Shown here: positions 41,229 through 53,560 of the stretch, in pieces
How positions within the stretch are numbered: position 1 is the stretch's first letter
How the letters are laid out: each line of letters begins with the position of its first letter
NCBI GenBank assembly: GCA_026545765.1
Contig: CM048841.1
Location: 102,319,352 to 102,383,351, forward strand
Direction: 5' to 3'
DNA: 64,000 nt
Source of the DNA: Plantago major
Taxonomy: Eukaryota > Streptophyta > Magnoliopsida > Lamiales > Plantaginaceae
Made by a program: the position numbers and the translations under genes
The notes under the pieces: model-generated
Told to the model about the DNA's origin: nothing
The model's input: the letters and a program-made list of their open reading frames with translations, nothing else
Database searches by the model: none

Positions 41229-43200
41229 CTACTTAAAGAAGGGCAGAAATTCACTATGATACTTCTTGATGGATTCAACTGCTGCGAAGGCGAAAGACTC
41301 GTCTTCAGGGTAATACGCGATTGGATCATCCAACAGAGGAGCTGGAACATTAAGCACGCCCTCAAGAGTAGCATGCAGACAGTATGCAGAATATGTGACA
41401 TGATATCCACCTTCCTGCACAATCAGGAGGCGTCCATCGCTATGCTTTTCAGCCATACCACGAATCATCTGCCCGATTTCCCTGTACCCTTCCATTGTCA
41501 AGCACTGCCTTCCATTCGGATCAAACTAAGACCCACCAGAAAAAGAAAAAGATAAAACAAAAAAATAATAAGTTAAGGAACACATAGGGGCGTATCAGGC
41601 ATGATCAAACATGATAAACTTACTGCACTAGAATCTTGGCCGACTACTAGAACCATCACCTCAGGGTCAAATTTCCCCACAGCTGGCAGGACTAATTCCG
41701 TCATTGCATGAACATACCCTTTGTCTCCAGTCCCATTCGGTAAAGGTATGTTCATATTATAACCAAGACCTTCCCCTTCGCCCAACTCATCCATAGTCCC
41801 ACTTTGTGGGTGTGAAGGACCCCATGATCCGTGATTCATATGAAGAGAGATCGTTAGAACTTTATCAGAACGATAAAAGCCTTCAGCAGTTCCATTTCCA
41901 TAGTGGACATCTATATCTACGACCACAACTTTTTTACAACCGGAATCTAAAGCTAATTGTACAGCAAGACCAGCATTGTTGAGGAAGCAATATCCATCGG
42001 CTTGTGTAGGCTGAGCATGATGGCCTGGCGGCCGAACCAATGCATAAGAGATCTTCCCGTGCCCATCCAGTACATGTTTCATTGCTGATAAAGTGGTACC
42101 AGCAGCATGAAGTGCAGCATTCAATGATCCTGGGTTTAAGAATGTCCCAGCACTCATAATCTTGCCCTGACCTTTGTCTGCCTCAACCAGCTCATTTACG
42201 TATTCTAACAAATTCACACATGTAAAGGAGAACAATAATCAGCTCACAAGTCACTCCAATCAAAGGAACTTACTGATAATTGAAGTCTGATACAGTAAAA
42301 TTCATTCGAAAAAACTGTTTAAAATCCTCTGAACTTAAGTGCATGTGAGTCACAGACACATTTTGCAACATATCTCTAAACGCTTAAATTCTGTAGAATG
42401 GTCTAAATGCACCAAAGTATAAATCCAGTAAGTAGTTGGAGCATGAATCGAAAGGAGGCTACTCGTGTACTCTATCGACAAAATTCAGATATTATGTGCA
42501 ACATATATTGCTGGAAAACAAGTCAATAAATGGATTATTACCGGAGCATTTAGAATGTGCATTAATTATACTAAGCTCGACTTCATTTTCTTAGCTGTGT
42601 CAAGATTGAATTAAAATTCTTGTAGCATTCGAAAATCGAAATCGATGCAGACACTGCTCAATATACTGATTTGTGATTACTACTAGTACACTATCAGAGT
42701 CTGGCAATCATACATTCACAATTAGCATCACACTAGGCAATGATAATGCCAGAGCAATTCGTTGTCGTGAATCAACGACATGAAAATCAATCCTACTAAC
42801 AACTAACAAGTCTAAAATAACTTAAGAACCATCAATGAAATCAAAACTCCAGCTACATCAAATTTACTCTACTAGTCAAATTAAACAAAAATACAGTAAA
42901 ATACGAGAAAGAATAAAAAGAAAAGAAGAAACCTTGAGTATGGAAATAAAGCAATTCAGAAAAGAGAGCTGGCCTGCCAAGATGCCAAAAGACAAAGGGG
43001 GCAATAGGACCTCTTTTGAGAATGGAAACCATGTTTTTGATCCGGTCCGAATTCTCCGGGTGGTTCTCGATCACATCAAGAAAGCCCGGATCCGTACCCG
43101 TATCGAAAACCCCACGACCCGTATCGTGTTTTAGCATGTCATCGTGGAAGAATACGTGGATAGCTTCTGGTTGTGGGTTGTTATTTGGCAGTGAATCCAT
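41229..43200 (-). CDS. HDA8: Histone deacetylase, class II type, HDA8-like
   Basis: Three exons (43200-42933, 42204-41624, 41525-41229), 1146 bases, 381 residues, matching the roughly 377 of Arabidopsis HDA8. The Zn-dependent deacetylase fold spans nearly the whole protein: MLKHDTGRGVFDTG near the N-terminus, the PPGHHAQP active-site pair (His151-152), Zn ligands Asp188 and His190 in DIDVHYGNG, the third Zn Asp285 in QDSSAFDPNG, and the QEGGYHVTYSAYC loop. These enzymes remove acetyl groups from lysines of histones or other proteins. There is no nuclear export or ankyrin extension. The start is the ATG of MDSLPNNN; an upstream in-frame ATG at 43296 would add 32 residues that do not fit the family. 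It is followed in the same orientation by an ALMT gene. Confidence 0.92.
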
Positions 43201-44014
43201 AGCTGGACAGAGTATCTGCACAAGTTGAGAACGACACGACCAGACTACTAGGTAGGTTCCCTCATTTAAGGTTGGAAGGTCAGTCCTTTTTTCCATTTAT
43301 CATTTGTATCCACTTTATCGACTAATATAGCTGAGAGCATTGTCTCACTTTTTTTCTAAGGACGGCTCTCTCATTGACATTTTTTACATTTACATCACTC
43401 GAAGACTGTCGGGCCCTTCTTCGGGAGCTCATCCAATGGTACTTTCTTACATCTGTAAAGTTCGAACTCGAGAACTTGATTAAGTGAAAAAGTCTCTTAC
43501 CAATGTGGTCCTTACTCCTTACTTGGTTATTAGATGCCTAAACAAAATTTCGTTATTTTTCCACGTTTTACTAACATTGAGAATCCAGCCGCGGCTCGGC
43601 TCTATGGTGCAAAATAAATTGTACAAACTCACGTAATAAATTACCTACCACGCAAGTCAAGTCAATGCGAAATAAGTTACGACATACTCATAAAACATAA
43701 ATCATATAAATTCAATTCTGTGAAGTTTGAACGGCTGTAATTTTGTTAAATGTAAAGTATCATAATTGTCCAGTACAAAAACTGGCCTTTCTGAATATGC
43801 ACAGTTGAGTTTAATAATCTTTCCTCAGGCCCATTGGCAGAGAACTGGTGTTTTCATTGTTATGTTAAGTAGATTCATGGAAATGCAACTTATTAGAGCT
43901 TTTAAGAGGAGCCAAAATATGTATAGAGCCTGGAAGTTGGAAAAAACAGACTCAGTGAACTCCTAATCTATCAAACTGACACATTGCCATTGTTTCTTAA
44001 TAAGCTATAGCTAA
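43201..44014. other. Intergenic DNA between HDA8-like and ALMT genes
   Basis: Promoter of the deacetylase gene and 3' UTR of the ALMT gene; no further coding region seen. Confidence 0.45.
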
Positions 44015-46025
44015 TCACTCTATAGCAATGCTAAAACTATGAGATTGTTCAATACTTGGACTTCTTTGCATTTTCTGAATCTGTTCCTTCAGATTTATCT
44101 TAGAAAGATCAGGACTCTTGAACTTCGATAACGATGCAAGTTCGTGTACAGCATCTGCAATCTTGACAGTGCAGGAGACCACTTCAATGAGCAATGACGC
44201 AACTGTGACAAGTGGGATCACATCCAGAAGATCAGTTTCAGGCGATAAGCCAGTTTTGAGCGAATATTTCAGCTTCTTTGCAGCAGACTTTGCGTTCAAT
44301 AGATGAGGATCAGCAGATAATGAGCAAGTCATTGTTTGAATGCCTAATGCTAGCTCTCTCAACGCGAGACTACACTCTGAGCTCATTTTCGTGCATGATT
44401 CTTGAATCTTTGCTCGAATTTCAACTGGTACTCTCTGCATTTTTACACCAACTAAATCTTATTAAGCATGATTGTAGAATTATTAGCAGTTGGTTTGATG
44501 ATCAGTGAATAACTTGTTAGTTCACTAACCTGCACATCAGAGTTCAAATAGGCATTTAACGCGTCTATTCTGGCTGCACATTCTCTTGTAAGGGATCCAA
44601 TCTTTAGATACTGATCCCACGGATGCCTGTATCGAAATTTCCCATGTCTAGGTTCCCATCTCGCGAAATTAACCTGCAGAACATGAAATTCATATATATA
44701 TGTTCAGAAAATGTTTTAAGTCCAATCTGATCATATACCATATTGATTATTTGAGCTTGACAACTACTCACCAGTGAATCCTCAATGCCTTTGCCATTCA
44801 AAACAGTTTTATATCCTCCCATCGACGCTTTCTTCTCGTGTTTTTTATCATTTGGCAATTTGAAGTACTCGTGGCTGAAACCTGATGATGTCATGAATAT
44901 TCACATAAACAAATCAAGATTCATACTTCCAAGAAAGAAAGAAAAAGGAATCAGGATTCTATCAGGTGTTGCTAAAATGTTTGTTACCTTCCATGAAAAC
45001 GCTAAGCTTTTCGATGTTTACTGCCATGAGCTTGTGAAGATCTGCACCGGCCCAAACGGGGCATATTAACACGCAGATCAAGAACGTAACTGCACCACCT
45101 ATGAGAACTGTGGTCAGTCTCTTATATGCCATTGCTAGAACCTCTTCTTCGCGGTAGCCTGATACCGAAATCAGGCTGAATGTCAGGATGAATATGAGAA
45201 GTCCATAATCATATCTTGCCTTCAGCTTAGGATAGAATCTGGTATATGTCACCAATGAAGCTGCACCATGCCAAACCAACAATAATCAATCAATATTCAA
45301 TAATGCCATTTTCACTAAACCTTCCCCAATCATCTCACCACTTATCGTAGTGGGATCCACTGCTACAAAGAGAGTCTCGGAGGCTCTAGTCTCTCATTTT
45401 TCGAAGAACGATTGTTAGACTCTAGACCCTCCCTTAATTGTCTCACCACTCACTCACTATAGCGGTGGGTCCTATAACTGAGTTCATGTGGTTTGTTTGT
45501 TTTACCTATAAAAAAGACAGCACATCCAAGTATGATTCCTTCTGCTTTCTCCCCTGCAAAACTTGCCAACCTATGTGCTGCAACACCTAATCCCCCTCCT
45601 AGAAACGTTGCAATCGCCCTGTTTACGCCTTTTCCAAGCGTTGCTCCTGGAAAAATATAGTAACCTCCATTATTCATTATCAAATGCAAGATAAATGAAT
45701 GTTGAAACATAAATGACAGAACGGAACGGTTAATACATTACAGGAACATACCAACAGAGAATTCGAAAACGACAACAACAGTCATGACAGCCCACATTGC
45801 AGAAACACCAAAGCCAGCTTCATACAAGAAATCAAAGTAGTAGAACAAGGACACCAAAGTGATCGCTAATCCAACTTTAGCCGAATGAACGATTCGTCTG
45901 GGATCTTCCGTTCCAAGCTTCTTGAACTCCATTGCAACACCTTTGATACTAGTTCCAATCTTCTCAACTTGGCCCTTTAGCCAACTCTTTACTCCATTAC
46001 CATTTTCTCGATTCCCTGATTCCAT
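44015..46025 (-). CDS. Aluminium-activated malate transporter family anion channel
   Basis: Six exons (46025-45752, 45646-45506, 45260-44988, 44881-44772, 44673-44530, 44434-44015) give 1362 bases, 453 residues. The N-terminal half has about six membrane spans (for example [60 protein letters not shown]). The soluble C-terminal half holds the family WEP motif ([15 protein letters not shown], Trp272-Pro274). ALMTs are plant anion channels of the plasma membrane or tonoplast that pass malate and other anions. Some serve root Al tolerance, others guard cells or vacuoles; which applies here cannot be told. In Arabidopsis ALMT1/ALMT2 lie next to HDA8, and the same neighbours occur here. Confidence 0.92.
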
Positions 46026-46330
46026 GTTTCTCCAAAGTTTGCAACTTTAGAACGAATTGAAATGAAAACTGGCTAGTCTAATTGGTAGTTGGTGTTTGTA
46101 TTCCAAGTTATAGAGACTTGGAACAGTTTCTTGATTGAGATTTATGTATAGGTGTGAGATCAAGTAGTGTGTATTTATAAAGATGGTTTGAAGGTGAAAT
46201 GATACGTGACAAATCGGAACTTGGAAGTAGTGACAAGAAACGATGATACGTGGAAACTTCAGTTCACACGTACACTGATGAAGCAATTAAATAACACAAT
46301 TAGCTAATTGATGTCGTCTAGAAGTTTGAA

Positions 46331-46626
46331 TTCACTTAAATAACGTTTCGAGTTTTATTATTTTGTAGGTAAAAAATGCCGTTCGGAGAGCCATCCCTAA
46401 AAAAATGGTCGGACAGTACACTCGACGGAATTAGTCGCACGTAAAAGATACTGATGAATTAATTAAAGAACACATGTACTTAATCGATGTCAGTCTCAAT
46501 AAGTAAGGAGTTTGAGTTCACTTAAATAAGGTCTCAAGTTAAATATTGTGGAGGTAAAAAATGTCATTCGGAGAGCTGCCCCTAGAAGAATGATTTGACA
46601 GTATTCGACCGAATTAGTCAGATGTA
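46331..46626. repeat. Diverged tandem repeat of about 110 bases
   Basis: TTCACTTAAATAACG...GGTAAAAAATGCCGTTCGGAGAGCC at about 46331-46441 is repeated in diverged form at 46513-46626 (GGTAAAAAATGTCATTCGGAGAGC). A more distant relative may lie near 48190-48295. Non-coding. Confidence 0.6.
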
Positions 46627-46920
46627 GCGGATGTCTATAAGAAATCAAAAAAATAAATAACACAAGTGAAGAGGGTCAAAAAGGTAGGTGTGTTATAGAT
46701 TGATTAAGAAATGTAGTCCATGGATTTTGATTTTTTTGACAACAGTGGTTGTGGTTCACCTGAATATAGTTGTCATAACTCAAACACGGTACGGTACTAC
46801 TATAATACTATGTGTCTTCTACAGCTCACACAGTAATGTTCTTTAATTATTCTAATTAATAAATTATAGTAATTGCGCCATAAGATTCTTTTAGTAGTGA
46901 CGGTGACACCTAGTTATATA

Positions 46921-47167
46921 CTTCCTCCATTTCAGAGAAAATGTTACATTTTGACTTTGACCGGTCAACTGTCTTCGAGTTTGATCACAAATTACTCATA
47001 AATGATAATAGTAAATAATTTAATAAAATCATATAATAAAATTTTAATTACTAAATTTTTATTATATAATTTTAATAATTTATTTATTAATATCGTTTAA
47101 GAAATTATTAACGCAGCGATTACAATAAAATAGTAAAATGTAACACTTTTTTCTGAAATAGAGGGAG
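46921..47167. mobile_element. Stowaway-like MITE, 247 bp
   Basis: The left end CTTCCTCCATTTCAGAGAAA and the complement of the right end (CTCCCTCTATTTCAGAAAAA) form inverted repeats of about 32 bases, and both continue into a TGTTACA segment. The flank is TA on both sides. The CTCCCTC terminus and TA duplication are those of Tc1/mariner Stowaway MITEs. Confidence 0.85.
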
Positions 47168-47628
47168 TATAATTTAGGAATTAGAGATTCTTTATGCAGG
47201 CCATCATACATCTGATTATCTCAATCCCTACGCATTGTAGTTCTATGCGAACGTTGGTTACAATCTCGGGATACAAAAATCAAACGAAATAAATAAACGA
47301 GCTAGTTAAAAGTCTGGCATTATTATATAAAATAGGTCCTGAAAGTTCCATATATTTCATGTACTTTCGTGAAAAATGGTGATCGATTTTGACATTATTC
47401 AAAATTTAGAGCTCTCAAGTCACATGAGCTAGGTGGATCTCTACAAGGTGATTGATTTTGACATTATTCAAAACTCCAGTCCGAATGATTGGGATTTTTG
47501 CTCAAAGTGAATAAATTTAGCTATCGATGTTTCTTTTTTGTATTCATAAAAGATTCGATATCTTAATTAAGTGAACAAAATCAAGTTTCATATTTGGATC
47601 ATATGCTGCTACTTTAAAGGGAAGAAAG

Positions 47629-49805
47629 CTAACCGAAACATGTTTTGTTAAACGATTTCTCTACAACAGTCCACATGCATTAAAACACGTTACTTGAGCA
47701 ATATTTGGGGAGATAAATAAATAATATTCGTACGATTACAAAATAAATATAGATTTTGGACATATATGTAACTTCTTCACAATTTGTGTGCCATGAAGCC
47801 ATGTAAAGTGTTGTCTTGAATCGATGTTTACGGTTTACCCGATATCTAGGCACTTGATTTAGTAACTTTCAAGTCTCAACTACCAAATGGTAACAAGTAA
47901 AAAGGATAAATCTGATAAATTGACCAAATTTTAGTTACTCGCGTAATTCATGAAATCATGACAATACAATTGCATATTGTCTGCCACATGGAATGTCGGA
48001 TATCCTGTGATTATCTTGTATAGAAATGGTTTGAAACAATAATAGCAAAAATTATTAGGAACTTAAGAGGATTTATCAATTAGTCTAAAAAGATCAAAAG
48101 TATAAAGATGGATGAATCCTTTGAACCCGTAGTAGAATGAGAACCTATTCCAAAAGATTCTACTCGACATTTCGGAGTTTATGTATGCAATTCGAAACTA
48201 TCGAGTTTGAGTATTTCAGATGTAAAAAAAATCGTCGGTGGAAGAACCGTCTCCGAAAAGGGTCCACCAATGTTCAATATAATTAGTCGCCCTTAAATTA
48301 TTCAAATTATTTATATATATTTCACTTTTAAAACTCATGTACAGACCCACAAAAAATCAAAAATCTCGAATGAAGTGAGTATTAACCATGGTAAACATAT
48401 CGGTATATTGAACTAATATTATAATTTACAATTAGAGAATATAGCAACTATGTTTATTTTGCCTGATAAACTTTTTCGAGCCTATTTGTACCAAGTATAG
48501 AAGATACCAATTTCAAGTCTATGGCTTTCTTTAGCAAAATTAGTTGGAAAGTTAATTTGATTGGAAAATTTGGTTTTAAATGTAGGTGTTTAGAAATTAA
48601 ATTTGAAAAAGCTATTTATTTTTAATAAAATGACATAAAAGGGCATTACTCTTATTTTTCTTGTCTTTAACCTTTCTTATCGTATTATTAGTCTATAATT
48701 TTTTAAATAATAATATATCATATTTTGTCCAATAATTATATTATATATTTAATATACTTTACATCGCCACTTTAATAACATCATCAAAATTATCAGAAGT
48801 TGAAAGAAATAATCGTTGATCATTTTAACTTAGTAATGAAAAAAATCAGTATTTAATGTGTACTACATGTATGCATTTTAAAGAGGTGCGGATACATTAA
48901 TCCTTATGCTGGTTGCAAAAAAGTACACAAAATATATAACAAAGGATCCTACATGTATGCATTTTAAAGAGTTTCTTATTTTCTTTATTCTAATTTAGGT
49001 TAATATAGGTTAGGGATATTTTCGGAATGAAAAAGATAAGAAGCTCCTTATTTAAATAAAAGCTACATTGACTAGCTTCTTTAACTACCAATTTGGAAAA
49101 GAAGTTCTTGCTCACGAAACTTTTTATTAGTCGATAATCGAAAAACTCAGCTGAAATTTAACCTGAAATCTAAGCCAGAAATTTATCTATTTGCACAAAG
49201 TTCCGAAACTTTCATGTGTTTTTTTAACATCTGATGCAGATGTCGAGCCTCTCCAGGAGGTGATTGATTTTAATACAATAAAATTCCAATTTCAAAACAT
49301 TCCTCGATTGAACAACTCTAGCAATCTGGTTTCAAATATTTATAAAGGATTTAAACTCGAGGTCTTAATTAAATCAACCAATTTAATTTATGTACCAATT
49401 GATCTAAGAACCTGATGATTTTGGATGCATGCTTGCTCATTTATATTTATCGATGAAACTTCTAAACACTAACCGAAACATGTTTTGTGAAACGATTATA
49501 TTTTACTCCACAACAAATTTTGGGGAGATAAATAAATAATATTCGTACGATTACAGATCTAGATTTTAGACATATATATTCTTACGTGTTCATAATTTGT
49601 GTGCCACATGATGCCATCCAAGTGTTTAATCGATGTTTCTGCAATATCTAGGCATTCCATTTCAGTAACTCTGTACTAAAATTAAAAATTAACCGAATTT
49701 GAGTTCCTAATGATTCATGACAATATAATTCCATGTCGTATTATTGACTACCACATGGAATGTTGTATATTCCATGCTTATCTTTTAGATAAATAGTTAG
49801 AAACA
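47629..49805. repeat. Segmental direct duplication around 47.6-48.0 and 49.5-49.8 kb
   Basis: A block at 47629-48030 and another at 49469-49805 share the same order of landmarks: AACCGAAACATGTTTTGT, GGGGAGATAAATAAATAATA, TTCGTACGATTACA, TTTGTGTGCCA, TCGATGTTT and CCACATGGAATGT. They differ by many small changes. An inverted copy of the 3.8-kb Harbinger-like element lies between them. Confidence 0.8.
48517..49160 (-). mobile_element. Harbinger-like element, copy B (inverted, decayed)
   Basis: Reverse complement of the element at 3848-4568 over nearly its whole length, for example AAAGGTTAAAGACAAGAAAA and the ACATCGCCACTTTAATAAC block. Its termini have degraded, and it has its own rearrangement: CTACATGTATGCATTTTAAAG occurs twice, at about 48865 and 48951. 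Confidence 0.75.
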
Positions 49806-52800
49806 TGTTGGATAGTTGCTCTAATAAGTATGTTACTTAAAGTGTTGCATGGACAACTTCAAGCTATAATTTGAGAAGGTTTCACGACATAAATTGTTGT
49901 AGGGTGCTCACGCAAGAGCTCTAAACAAACTAGCTGACTACACTATCTAAAACACACTACCAAACTTTGTGAAAAAGATCTGCAGCCTGATTACATTCCT
50001 TGCACACAAACAAAAGCTTGTAATCTTCAAGACTCTGCAATAGTGAGACAATGGCATTGACATCAAGCAAGACCCGGTGCATCCCCAGTCCCTCATGTTA
50101 CAGTACATCATCAGAAACTTGTGTATATACAAAACAACAAATTACGAATCGTTTTCCATCCAACACGTCGTAATAATGTATGAAAATGTTGGAATCATTT
50201 GAACTCAGCCTTATTCATTATTGCTACATATAATATGGAAAAAAATATTTTTCGGTTACAAACTAATGAAGTTTCACAATCTATCTATGCATAAAAGAAT
50301 CGAATTAGTTTTCAACGCTTATCATTGGGCCATTTGTCATGCCACATGGCATAATACTCAATTCTGATTGGTTGAAACTAGTTGTGGAGGGCATTCCAAT
50401 CATTTCAATCATGCTGAATTGTGGCTGCAACCAATCACGTTTGTGGATAGGGGTGGAGTTTTGGTATAGGATATTTAGAGGATAAATTTGTATATTTTGA
50501 TTAATTTGTATTTTTTAATTTATATATTCATAAGGCTAAAGGGCGATCACAGGCGATAGAACGATTGCCTAGTCACCTTTGACGATTTGATATGGACTAT
50601 TAGATCAAAGATCTAACTCAATTGTATGTTGTCAGGCAGATTGATCGTAAAAGAGTCCATGTAGGATTATGTAATTATGTTTAATGTGAACTAATATTTG
50701 TTAAATTATAAATGAAAAATTATTTAGAGTGTTGTAAAAAATCTTCAAAATATATGGGATCCAGAAATCCCGCTCAAATCCCAAAGTCTCAATCCCGACT
50801 TTATTTGGGATGAGATTGGAACGTGAAAAATATGTCCCGATCCCGAAATTCCAAAATCCCAATTATTCCGCCTGACGCCAAGCCCTATTTTTGAGTAATT
50901 TTTAGTTAAGCTTAGATATGTTCGTTTGAAACCTAATGGTAGCTTTAAGTCGATTTGATCATGTAATTATCATAGTGTTTTCATATATTTGGCATTGATA
51001 AACTCTTTTGTTTATCAAGTTTATGTGTTCACATTTACAAAAAAAATTAAAAAGTAACAAAACGCAGCAAAATAAAAGAGCCTTGTGTAAACTAACTAGT
51101 AAATGACGGTGCTCTATTTTCTAAATAGCTTACTACCCTTTCTCCAAATGTTATTTTGGCCGGAGTGAGACGGCCTTCTTCCATATTCGATATCAGTTAG
51201 GGTGGAGCAAATATGGAGGAGGAATTAGACTGATGAAGGTGGAGCCGCAGAGAGAGGCGGGGAGGATGAAAGTGATAATGAAGATGCCTACCTTTTCTTG
51301 ATGTGAATCTCCACATAGAATACTATGAAGTTCTAAAATAAACTACAACACACATTTGTAACAAAGTACATTACTAAAATTGCAATTTCATCGGAAATTT
51401 GAAAAGAAAGAAAATCATATTTTGGTTCATATATAGTTCTAAATATTGTCGTGTATAAAATTATTTATTATTTATTTACTATTTTAAGAGACTGATTGCA
51501 AAAACTTAACTTTTGAAATTGATTAAATGAATCAGAATAAGGTAATGTAATTCATTTCACAAATGTATTTGGTGGATGTTTGTGAATGGTGTTAAATATT
51601 ATCTCCGTTCCGCTAATCTGGTCCTAGTTTGATTTTTTCGATCAATCATCTTTAACTCCGACTACGAATTAATCTTAAACCGCAAATGTAAAAGGTCCAA
51701 TTAAATTATATAATAAAACTTTAGGGACTAAACTGTCATTGTATGGACGAAAAATTTTTATCTCACGAAAACAATTCCTTATATGCTTTTACGAAATCTT
51801 TTTTTGGTTGGTTGGGGTTACCCACCCACCCTACCCCTGGCTGATTTTTTTTTATTTCACAAAATCAATTTCACACATATTTTCACAAATAAGTATTTGA
51901 GTCCCAAATATTCACCAACTTGCACACACATGATTGCTTTCTTATTTTGACAAATAATTGTCGCCATTATCAGTCACTGTCTTAAGCACTGACCCTCCAG
52001 TCCATTTAAATTAAAACAAATCATTGTCTTAAGTACACATAATTGAAAATCAACGATTCTAATTGTTCTCAACCTTTTGTTTTTATATATTACTATTACA
52101 CTAGAAAATTATGGTTTAGTGGAGACACATAATTTGGTTGAAACTGAACGGTACTCCTTAGCTCAAAGCCTCAAACATTACCAAACCTAGTTTATGTAAT
52201 TTATCTAAAAAAATAAAAGTATAAAAAATGTTGGAATCCTTTGAAATCATAGTATGAGGAGAACATTTTCCAAAAGAATTTTATCGACATTTCGAAATTT
52301 ATGTAGGCAGCTGTCGAACCCATACTAGAATTTTGCTTTATAAGTGTGTTGTGTGTAGTACAACCTCGAACTATAGTTTAAGTATGTTCCACCACTTGAT
52401 TTGTCGTGTTAACTCATTATGCAAGTTCTATAACACTAAGAACTAAGAAATATGTGACTAAGAACTAAGAAATATGAGAGTGATGAATAGATTCAAAGTT
52501 CTGAAGTTGAAAGAAACTAGTTGTCCCAATCTAATAATTGAATTAATTAAGAGTAATGTTTCTCTAGTATAAGGGTAATAGTAGCTCACAATATGTATTA
52601 TTAGTTGGGGGTTTCTAGGGTGAGATAGTAGTCGTACAACCGTTGAGATCTAATCTCAACCATTGATCTTGTGTACGACTACTCCTCTTATGTACGACAA
52701 CTCAAGGAGTAGTCGTACTAGTTAATTGACAATATACTCATTTAATTACTAATTAAAAAATTAAATTGAATTGATATAAAAATAAAAGTAATAATAACAA

Positions 52801-53220
52801 ATAGTACTATTATTTAAGTTAAAGTGGGCTGGAATGGGCCGGGTCAAATCTTAAAAAGTGATTAAGTCCACCTATGAACGGCGGCCGGCCACCTCCGGCG
52901 ACACCTCCGACGGCGACGGCCGCCACCAACTCCGGCGACCGGCTGTCCATCTGTGGGCGGGCTCCGACGAAGAGAACAGAGCCTAACTACATAATTTGCC
53001 ATTTGCCTTTTTCAAAATTTTAAGAAGTTTGAGTAAAAACTAGTGTGTATAGATATATTAATAAGTGAATGGTAAAAAGTAACAAAAATAATTGATAAAA
53101 TATGAAATAAAGTGACAAAAAAATTAATATTGATGATAGTGAGTTTCCATAAAAAGAAATGTAAAGTTTTTAACAAAATGCCCATAATGAAAAAATGAAA
53201 AGTTTCTAATAAAACAAAGA
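49806..53220. other. Repeat-derived intergenic DNA
   Basis: No gene seen. A diverged MITE-like piece lies near 51600-51740. A GC-rich island at about 52872-52965 (CGGCGGCCGGCCACC and similar) ends in GAAGAGAACAGAGCC at 52969-52983, which is the terminus of the 33.8-kb Tourist-like family. Its other end was not found. Confidence 0.45.
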
Positions 53221-53238
53221 TAATATTCTTCTTACTTT

Positions 53239-53480
53239 TTTTTTTTTGGGGTAAACAAAGGTTATTAGTTCTTAGACAATATCAAAACCGAGAAACTGTA
53301 CAACTTGGGACGGAGGTGTATCCCAATAGATACTCGTCCAACTCAAAACAAGCTAATCTACCTAAATTATCCGCTACTGAATTATTCTTTCTACTAGACC
53401 ATTTAAAAGTTATCTCCCAAGATAAATGGAACAATTTATTGCATTTTAAAGTCAAAGCCAGCAAGTCTCTAATAGAAAAA
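53239..53480 (-). mobile_element. 5'-truncated LINE insertion with 18-bp target duplication
   Basis: Flanked by perfect direct repeats TAATATTCTTCTTACTTT at 53221-53238 and 53481-53498. The + strand starts with poly-T, so the element lies on the minus strand and ends in poly-A. It contains a frame reading LSWEITFKWSSRKNNSVADN at about 53300-53420. This resembles the end of the RNase H domain carried by plant LINE-type retroelements (WEI...R..N.VAD.LA). Only the last about 240 bases of the element are present. Confidence 0.85.
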
Positions 53481-53560
53481 TAATATTCTTCTTACTTTAT
53501 TATATCTATTATAGTACTTTTTCATTCTTCATTATCTCTCATACTTAAACATATTCCTTA

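Noticed and set aside
43201-43296. Upstream in-frame ATG extending HDA8 by 32 residues
   Set aside because: The extension has no similarity to the family, whereas MDSLPNNN gives the normal length.
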